Shown one piece after another: positions 7,247-11,783 of a stretch of DNA of 11,783 nucleotides. Source of the DNA: Candidatus Rifleibacteriota bacterium (GTDB taxonomy: Bacteria > Riflebacteria > Ozemobacteria > Ozemobacterales > Ozemobacteraceae). The position numbers were made by a program, and so were the translations under genes. The notes under the pieces were generated by a model, which did no database searches, had not been told where the DNA came from, and worked only from the letters and a program-made list of their open reading frames with translations. The stretch is taken from contig JAKQKW010000154.1 of the NCBI GenBank assembly GCA_029560455.1, positions 1-11,783 on the forward strand, read 5' to 3'. Each line of letters opens with the position of its first letter. Within the stretch, counting starts at the first letter, position 1.

Positions 7247-7252
7247 GAGGAG
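7247..7252 (+). promoter_or_regulatory. Ribosome binding site of the SH3 protein gene
   Basis: GAGGAG lies 8 nt before the ATG at 7261 and fixes that start. The 146 bp between 7115 and 7260 must hold the plus-strand promoter. The best candidate is a weak CTGAAT, 17 nt, TATTAC arrangement near 7183-7211, which is not strong enough to call. Confidence 0.6.
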
Positions 7253-7260
7253 AATTACCA

Positions 7261-8253
7261 ATGCTTCGAGCCGGCTTTTTGCAGAATACTGCTCTGATGA
7301 TAATGACCATTGCAATTCTGATTTTCTGCCCATTGGCAGAGGCCGAAGAACAGATTTACCAGTATGGCAAGTTTGCCGCCGGGGCCAAAGTTTACCTGTT
7401 TGCCGACAAGGTTAACCTGCGGGCGGCCCCCTCGACATCGGGGCGTGTCGTTGGCAACCTTCCGGTTGGCACTGAACTGAAGACACTCGATGAGCCTTAC
7501 GGAGAATTCTCCATGTCGGGTTTTGCCGCTCCGTGGTACAGGGTACAGTCGGTTTCTCAACCGGAAGTTCAGGGGCATATCTGGGGTGGTCTGCTGTCGC
7601 TTGCCTCGATCAATTTCGAAGACTCAGGGAAAAAGCTGACGCTGGTTTCGGGTATTACCGGGTTTGGTGAGTTCAATTTTGCCGGCGAGTGCCGCGTGAT
7701 TTCTGAAGGGCAGATTATTGCCAGGGCACCGTTTAAATGGATTGCCACCATGATGGGCCAGGAAAAGAATTATGGCTACAATGTAAGGGTTGATGAACTG
7801 CCCTGGAAGGGGACTCAGGATATCAAAAAGGTCTTTCAGATTAACTGCGGTTATGATGCCTGTGGTTACACGCGCGGCAACATTCTGTTTTTCTGGACCG
7901 GCAGGGAAATCTTAACTGGCCCCACTGCCGAAGAAGTATCTGAAGCCGGGGTTTTTCATGTTGAATCTGTGTTTGTCTTTCCGGGCGATGAAGGGCTGGG
8001 AGAGAAATCTCTGCTGTTGCGTACCACTACCAATGAAGAAGCGGACAGTGAAAATGGCGTGGCAGCCTCTGCGAAAAAAGTCGAGACTCTTTATACCTGG
8101 AACGGGAAAGCCTGGGAGGCCGGCAGTCCGGTTGAGACGGTTCTGACTCCCGTATCAGAGAACTCTGGCAATAACGAGTCAGTCGAATCAGCCAAAAATG
8201 GCGACGAAGGTAGAGAAGATGCTGCCGGCAGCGCCGATGATACCGAAAATTAA
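7261..8253 (+). CDS. Exported bacterial SH3-domain protein
   Basis: This 330-residue protein has a signal peptide (residues 1-28: hydrophobic TALMIMTIAILIFCPLAEA, probable cleavage after AEA). The Cys in it lacks a lipobox, so it is probably soluble or wall/periplasm-located. A bacterial SH3 domain (SH3_3 type) covers about residues 42-114. Its signature is VNLRAAPSTSGRVVGNLPVG, then WYRV and GHIWGGLLS. Such domains usually bind peptidoglycan or protein ligands and are often attached to cell-wall enzymes, but no enzyme domain is visible here. Residues 115-290 are a beta-rich region that I do not recognise, with three cysteines (144, 196, 201) and a YTWNGKAWE motif near its end. Residues 295-330 are a low-complexity acidic tail. 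The gene is monocistronic, with divergent genes upstream and the permease gene converging downstream. The start is supported by the SD at 7247-7252. The SH3 call is firm; the biological role is open. Confidence 0.87.
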   Translation: MLRAGFLQNTALMIMTIAILIFCPLAEAEEQIYQYGKFAAGAKVYLFADKVNLRAAPSTSGRVVGNLPVGTELKTLDEPYGEFSMSGFAAPWYRVQSVSQPEVQGHIWGGLLSLASINFEDSGKKLTLVSGITGFGEFNFAGECRVISEGQIIARAPFKWIATMMGQEKNYGYNVRVDELPWKGTQDIKKVFQINCGYDACGYTRGNILFFWTGREILTGPTAEEVSEAGVFHVESVFVFPGDEGLGEKSLLLRTTTNEEADSENGVAASAKKVETLYTWNGKAWEAGSPVETVLTPVSENSGNNESVESAKNGDEGREDAAGSADDTEN

Positions 8254-8269
8254 GCGCTGCAAGGTTTTT
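8228..8269 (+). terminator. Possible intrinsic terminator of the SH3 protein gene
   Basis: GCAGCGC (8228-8234) and GCGCTGC (8254-8260) form a perfect 7-bp GC-rich stem. A 19-nt loop contains the end of the coding frame, and AAGG and five T follow. The large loop and a competing palindrome GCTGCCGGCAGC (8221-8232) make it uncertain. Only 14 bp separate the two convergent stop codons, so a terminator must overlap coding sequence. Confidence 0.4.
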
Positions 8270-9026
8270 AGCTGAACCAGCCGTTTGCTGCCGCGTATCT
8301 GGCAAGCATGCTGAGGCACATCAGAACCACCAGAACCCTTAAGTATCGTGGATTTATGCGCAGCAGGCAATATGAACCTGCGGCGGCACCGATTAATTGC
8401 CCGACCATCATTGTCAGGCCCGCAATCCAGACTACTTTTCCAACAATGAGAAAAACCGCCAGACTGGCGATATTGGTGGCAAAATTGAGAGTTTTGGCGA
8501 TTATGGTGGCGTCGATCATGCCGTGCCCTCTGAGCGAAACGCCAGCCAGGGCAAAAAACGAACCGGTTCCGGGGCCGAACATGCCGTCATACCAGCCAAT
8601 TGCCGGCACCAGCAGTCGCTGATACAACTGCGGTGACATGCGTGGCTGATTGTTCACTTCTGATGGGGTTGGAGCCAGCAGAAAATAAGCTGCGATAATT
8701 ACGAGAACTATCGGAATAACGAAACCCAATACCTTCGCATCGACGAATTGCACGGCGACGGTTCCGGCAAGAGCCCCGACAAAGGCTGCCAGCATAAGAA
8801 ATCTTACGTCGGACCAGTTCACCTTGCGTTTCTTGAACATGATAAAAGTGGCGGTGCCGCTGCCGATAGAGCTCTGCAGTTTATTGGTGCCGAGGGCGGC
8901 GTGCGGCGGAATCCCGCTCAGAATAAGTGCCGGTATGGTAACCAAGCCGCCACCACCGGCAAGCGTGTCGATAAAACCAGCTATTCCGGCAGCGAAAAAG
9001 AGAAAGCCAAGCATTTCATAAGTCAT
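8268..9026 (-). CDS. yfcA: YfcA-like TauE/SafE (TSUP) membrane permease
   Basis: This 252-residue inner-membrane protein belongs to the TSUP family (formerly DUF81), whose members export or import sulfite, sulfoacetate and related organosulfur anions. The match to E. coli YfcA from memory is clear along the length. It covers AGFIDTLAGGGGLVTIPAL (16-34), LGTNKLQ (45-51), the mid-protein hallmark GWYDGMFGPGTGSFFAL (144-160), KTLNFATNI (178-186) and GQLIGAAAGS (209-218). About seven or eight hydrophobic helices fall into two homologous halves, each opening with a G-rich loop, and the usual length is about 250-270 residues. The ATG at 9026 has only a weak GGA about 8 nt upstream, and an in-frame stop lies just before it, so no longer form is possible. 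The substrate cannot be inferred, since no sulfur genes lie nearby. The gene has its own extended -10 promoter and converges on the SH3 gene. Confidence 0.92.
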   Translation of the reverse strand: MTYEMLGFLFFAAGIAGFIDTLAGGGGLVTIPALILSGIPPHAALGTNKLQSSIGSGTATFIMFKKRKVNWSDVRFLMLAAFVGALAGTVAVQFVDAKVLGFVIPIVLVIIAAYFLLAPTPSEVNNQPRMSPQLYQRLLVPAIGWYDGMFGPGTGSFFALAGVSLRGHGMIDATIIAKTLNFATNIASLAVFLIVGKVVWIAGLTMMVGQLIGAAAGSYCLLRINPRYLRVLVVLMCLSMLARYAAANGWFS

Positions 9027-9069
9027 GTCGGAGATCCAGGATTTTCAGGTTAAAGGAGGTTCAGAGAAA

Positions 9070-9078
9070 ATGATAGCA
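9070..9078 (-). promoter_or_regulatory. Extended -10 promoter of the permease gene
   Basis: The minus strand reads TGCTATCAT, an extended -10 element (TGn plus TATCAT, 5 of 6 matching TATAAT), 43 nt before the ATG at 9026. No good -35 is seen, which extended -10 promoters tolerate. The predicted leader is about 35 nt long and contains ACCTCCTTTA, the complement of an SD. Confidence 0.45.
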
Positions 9079-9123
9079 TATATCTCAAAGCAACTGTTTT
9101 AGTGGTAGCAGGTTTTCTGACGG

Positions 9124-9765
9124 TCATTTATCGCCAGAATTCTGCCGGTCGGTTGCAATGACATGATCTGCCAGAACATGAAGGGCCTGCAGATTTTCGG
9201 GGTTCTGGTAAACCGCCTGAAACAGTTTGAGGGCCTGCGGGTCATTTTTTTCGAGCCAGCCGAAGCTTTTTTTGGGGCCGCAATACCACTGATTGCGCAG
9301 CTGAAAGTAGATCATGAGTATTTCGACTGCCAGCCAGCTGCGACGGTAAAGAGATTCGATACTGTTGCCGGAAGCACGCTGCAGCATTTTTCTGACCCAC
9401 TCGATCGAATGCTTGCGCTCTTCTTCGGCAACAGGTGCAGGACCCTTGAGAAATCTTTCATGCAGCCTTTGCAGAAAAGCGCGGCCGGTTCCGTCCATGT
9501 CCTGCAGGCAGCGGCCGTCGTGCAGTCGCAAAAATTCATCATTGTCGGAGTTCATCGATTCGGTCGGGTAAAACCACGCGTCAAGGGAAAGTCCGTGAAA
9601 ACTACGGGCTTCTTTCTTTAATTCGGGCTTCTGGCAGAAGCAGGCAACATCAATATCGCTGTTTATATCAGCATCGCCGCGGGCACGGGAACCGTAGAGA
9701 ATTATGATGTCTGGCTGGAAGCGCAGTTTTAATTCTGTGACGAGAAGTTCTTCGAGATTTTTCAT
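9124..9765 (-). CDS. Pol-beta-superfamily nucleotidyltransferase with helical C-terminal domain
   Basis: This 213-residue protein has an N-terminal minimal nucleotidyltransferase domain (about 1-75). YGSRARGDADINSDIDVACF carries the GSxxRG and SDxD motifs, with metal ligands Asp37 and Asp39 and a probable third carboxylate at Asp62 (LSLDAWFY). The active site looks complete, so it should transfer a nucleotide from an NTP to an unknown protein, RNA or small-molecule acceptor. Residues 95-205 are predicted helical (EWVRKMLQRAS, SWLAVEILMIYFQLRNQW), as in the substrate-binding bundle of related enzymes. It resembles an MNT domain and a HEPN-like helical domain in one chain, but the RxxxxH RNase motif of HEPN toxins is absent and no separate toxin gene lies beside it. 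The ATG at 9765 has only a poor SD. It lies 79 bp downstream of the hybrid kinase gene on the same strand and may be co-transcribed with it. Confidence 0.82.
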   Translation of the reverse strand: MKNLEELLVTELKLRFQPDIIILYGSRARGDADINSDIDVACFCQKPELKKEARSFHGLSLDAWFYPTESMNSDNDEFLRLHDGRCLQDMDGTGRAFLQRLHERFLKGPAPVAEEERKHSIEWVRKMLQRASGNSIESLYRRSWLAVEILMIYFQLRNQWYCGPKKSFGWLEKNDPQALKLFQAVYQNPENLQALHVLADHVIATDRQNSGDK

Positions 9766-9802
9766 TGTTGTAATTCTGCTGCTCTTTCGCTGGAGTGCTT
9801 GT

Positions 9803-9824
9803 AATGATCGAATACAGCATCATT
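9803..9824. repeat. Inverted repeat between the kinase and nucleotidyltransferase genes
   Basis: AATGAT and ATCATT form a perfect 6-bp inverted repeat around a 10-bp centre in the 79-bp spacer. It is AT-rich with no T-run in the minus direction, so it is a poor terminator for the kinase gene. It may be a weak attenuating hairpin or a protein site, or chance. Confidence 0.2.
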
Positions 9825-9844
9825 TTAATACTGTTTTCTGCTAT

Positions 9845-11783
9845 TTACAATCCTTTTGCTGGCTGTTGCCGGTTCGTGTGCGTCGTGTTTGTCGCTGCTG
9901 CTGGTTGAGTTTCTGAATTCAACTGCTTCTCCGCTGCAGCAATGAACTGGTTAAGCTCGGTTTTCAGCTGACGCAGAATTTCATGGGCCAGCTCGATCTG
10001 GCCGTTGACGATCGATGCCTCAATAGCCCGGGCTTGGTTTTCAATGGCTTTCACCCCGAGATTTCCTGCAACTCCCGCGAGATTATGAACAAGAATCCTT
10101 GCCTCGTCATTTTGCCCTGTTTCGAGTGCTTTCTTAATTTTGTCGGTGGCATCAGCATGATTAAGGCAGAACTTTTTCATTACTTTAATCAGCATTGCAA
10201 TGTTGCCGCCTATTCTTTCGAGACCGGCTTCGACGTCCATTCCGGGAATCTGTGGCAATTTCTGAATTGCCTGGCTTTGTTTTTCAGAAGCTTCACTGAT
10301 CGCCGATACTGATCTGTCGGTGTGGGTCCATTGCAACAGCTTACGGAAAAGCTTCTGCGGGTCTATGGGTTTGGTTACGTAATCGTTCATGCCAGCCTGC
10401 AGAGCCTTTTCACGATCGCCAGACATGGCGCCTGCTGTCATGGCAATCACAGGCAGCTGGCGGAACTTTTCCTGAAGTCTTATGGCTCTGGCGGCGGCAT
10501 ATCCGTCCATTTCCGGCATCTGCACGTCCATCAGAACGCAGTCGAATTGGTGCTTTTCCAGCATTTGCAGAGCAATCAGGCCGTTACCTGCTATTTCAAC
10601 AATGATTCCGGTTTTGTTGAGGAGCTCTGATGCAAAATCCTGATTGATTTCATTATCTTCGACCAGCAGAATTCTTAAACCCTTAAGGTCGGCAAGGATT
10701 TCCGGGCTAAGGCTTGCGCGGGAACTTCGTCTTGGGATCGACACGTCTTTGTGAAAAACCCTGAGGATCGTGTCAAGAAGTGTTGATAAAGTAAAAGGCT
10801 TGATCAGCAGAGCTTCAAGTTCACTGCCGATGCTTTTTTCTGCAATGATTTCCTGGCCAAATGGAACGACGCTGATGATAGGAATTTGCCGGCCGCCTTC
10901 AACTTCTGTCATCGATGATTTTCTGATGGCTCTGATTGCTTCGGGACCGCTGATGCCCGGGAATTTCCAGTCGAGGAGGATAAGGTCGAACCGGCGCACG
11001 GCGACGCGTGAAGAAAGCCGCTCTGAGGCCTCTTCTAACGACCTGGCGGTTGAAACAACGAAAGAAAGCGATTGCAGCTGCGACCTGAACGCGTTCAGTG
11101 ACGATTCACTGTCATCGATAACCAATACGTTGAGCCCTCTGAGATCAGATGTGGGGTGCAACGGTTGTCGCTCTGCCGCTACCGCCAGTTTGACGGTGAA
11201 ACGAAAAATGCTGCCATGATTAGGGACCGACTCAATTTTTATTTCACCGTTCATGGCGTCTATAAAGCGTTTGCAGATTGCCAGGCCGAGCCCGGTTCCG
11301 CCAAAGCGGCGGGTGATTGAACTGTCAGCCTGAGTGAAGGGCTGGAAAAGTTTCTGCTGCTGTTCTTCAGTCATGCCGATGCCAGTGTCGCTTACAGTGA
11401 AACGCAGCCAGGCAAAGTCATTTTCGCGTCGGGCAACTTCTGACGAAATGACGATCTCGCCGGATGGGGTGTATTTTACGGCATTGTTGGCGAGGTTGAT
11501 CAGTACCTGTTCGAGTCGCAGCGGGTCACCGATCAGTCTGGTCGGCACTTCGGGCGAGGTCAGAAAGACGACTTCGAGGCCTTTTTCCTGGGCTTTGCCG
11601 GTGATAAGGTCAGACAACTGATCGAGAATGTCATCTAGATCAAATTCGATTGTCTCAAGGCTTATTTTACCGGCTTCGGCCTTCGAAAAATCGAGAATTT
11701 CGTTGATGATGCCGAGAAGATTGTCGGCTGCAACCGTGATTTTTTTTATATAGCCGCTCTGACGGGGAGTCAGATCGGTCTGC
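9845..11783 (-). CDS. Hybrid histidine kinase, C-terminal part: HisKA end, HATPase, REC, REC, Hpt (partial)
   Basis: The frame is open to the right edge, so the N-terminal sensor and the phospho-His box are missing. About 645 residues are visible, numbered here from the edge. Residues 1-55 are the second helix of the HisKA dimerisation domain (LLGIINEILDFSKAEAGKIS). HATPase_c follows at about 60-200, with its N box (NLANNAVKYTPSG), DTGIGM and FGGTGLGLAICK. Receiver 1 covers about 217-343: IDDS, probable phospho-Asp271 in LLDWKFP and Lys328 in IKPF, but the conserved Thr/Ser is Val (IISVVPFG). Receiver 2 covers about 369-485 and is canonical: VEDNEIN, Asp419 in LMDVQMPEMDGY, Thr449 in AMTAG and Lys471 in TKPID. 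An Hpt domain covers about 515-620, with His566 in HNLAGVAGNLG. A Gln/Thr-rich tail ends it. This is the BarA/EvgS-like phosphorelay layout, passing phosphate His-Asp-His to an unlinked response regulator. No partner is in the window. Confidence 0.95.
   Translation of the reverse strand, partial: QTDLTPRQSGYIKKITVAADNLLGIINEILDFSKAEAGKISLETIEFDLDDILDQLSDLITGKAQEKGLEVVFLTSPEVPTRLIGDPLRLEQVLINLANNAVKYTPSGEIVISSEVARRENDFAWLRFTVSDTGIGMTEEQQQKLFQPFTQADSSITRRFGGTGLGLAICKRFIDAMNGEIKIESVPNHGSIFRFTVKLAVAAERQPLHPTSDLRGLNVLVIDDSESSLNAFRSQLQSLSFVVSTARSLEEASERLSSRVAVRRFDLILLDWKFPGISGPEAIRAIRKSSMTEVEGGRQIPIISVVPFGQEIIAEKSIGSELEALLIKPFTLSTLLDTILRVFHKDVSIPRRSSRASLSPEILADLKGLRILLVEDNEINQDFASELLNKTGIIVEIAGNGLIALQMLEKHQFDCVLMDVQMPEMDGYAAARAIRLQEKFRQLPVIAMTAGAMSGDREKALQAGMNDYVTKPIDPQKLFRKLLQWTHTDRSVSAISEASEKQSQAIQKLPQIPGMDVEAGLERIGGNIAMLIKVMKKFCLNHADATDKIKKALETGQNDEARILVHNLAGVAGNLGVKAIENQARAIEASIVNGQIELAHEILRQLKTELNQFIAAAEKQLNSETQPAAATNTTHTNRQQPAKGL

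Noticed and set aside
6969..7247. Plus-strand 92-codon frame over the small membrane protein gene
   Set aside because: The SD GGAGG is 12 nt away from its ATG, the product has no recognisable pattern, and the opposite frame has a better SD and a promoter.
9070..9102. Plus-strand 10-codon frame behind a strong AAAGGAGGT
   Set aside because: Its ATGATAGCA is the reverse complement of the extended -10 element TGCTATCAT of the permease promoter, and the peptide is trivial. The SD match is more likely chance.
9124..9765. MNT-HEPN toxin-antitoxin pair
   Set aside because: There is only one gene, the HEPN catalytic RxxxxH motif is missing, and no partner frame adjoins it.
11615..11617. TTG at 11617 as start of the kinase
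   Set aside because: The same frame continues upstream through recognisable HisKA helix sequence to the window edge, so the gene is partial.
1..11783. CRISPR array, tRNA, rRNA, insertion sequence or prophage
   Set aside because: No regularly spaced repeats, cloverleaf, transposase or integrase motifs were seen on either strand.

Overview
The window shows a dense bacterial gene layout with short spacers and Shine-Dalgarno (SD) sequences of the AGGAGG type. Signal peptides, periplasmic secretin-type N domains and multi-spanning sensor proteins point to a Gram-negative (two-membrane) cell. No rRNA, tRNA, mobile element or CRISPR array is visible. The taxon cannot be fixed from this sequence. 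The density of large SpoIIE-type (PP2C) phosphatases with long extracytoplasmic sensors recalls poorly cultured phyla such as Candidatus Riflebacteria, but that is a low-confidence impression from memory, not a search result.

Region 1 (1-6902, minus strand) is the most interesting part. A perfect TATAAT -10 box sits beside a TTTTGC-NNN-GCAAAA dyad and faces four tightly packed genes. The first two (5095-6858 and 3239-5083) encode exported proteins that I read as tandem repeats of secretin N0/STN and N1-like domains plus beta-rich modules. They have no secretin pore domain, and both end in the same short acidic peptide, ETD...AF(E/D)S(S/E)F. The third (300-3200) is a 966-residue four-helix membrane protein with two extracytoplasmic regions, a HAMP domain and a SpoIIE-type serine phosphatase domain. 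The fourth (1-307, cut by the window edge) overlaps it by 8 bp and starts like a paralogue of the third. My working model is an envelope-sensing module: STN/N1 proteins in the periplasm pass a signal to membrane phosphatases, whose targets would be STAS-type anti-anti-sigma proteins encoded elsewhere.

Region 2 (6859-7260) is a regulatory stretch. It carries a 50-residue putative single-span membrane protein on the minus strand with its own promoter and a good SD, and the leader of the next plus-strand gene.

Region 3 (7261-9102) holds an exported SH3-domain protein on the plus strand and, converging on it with only 14 bp between stops, a YfcA-like TauE/SafE permease. A hairpin plus T-run at the end of the SH3 gene may terminate it. 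The permease has an extended -10 promoter.

Region 4 (9124-11783) holds a minimal nucleotidyltransferase and the large C-terminal part of a hybrid histidine kinase (HisKA end, HATPase, two receiver domains, Hpt), cut by the right edge. The first receiver has lost its conserved Thr/Ser. Apart from 6859-7260, no gap exceeds 100 bp; the longest others are 9027-9123 (97 bp) and 9766-9844 (79 bp).
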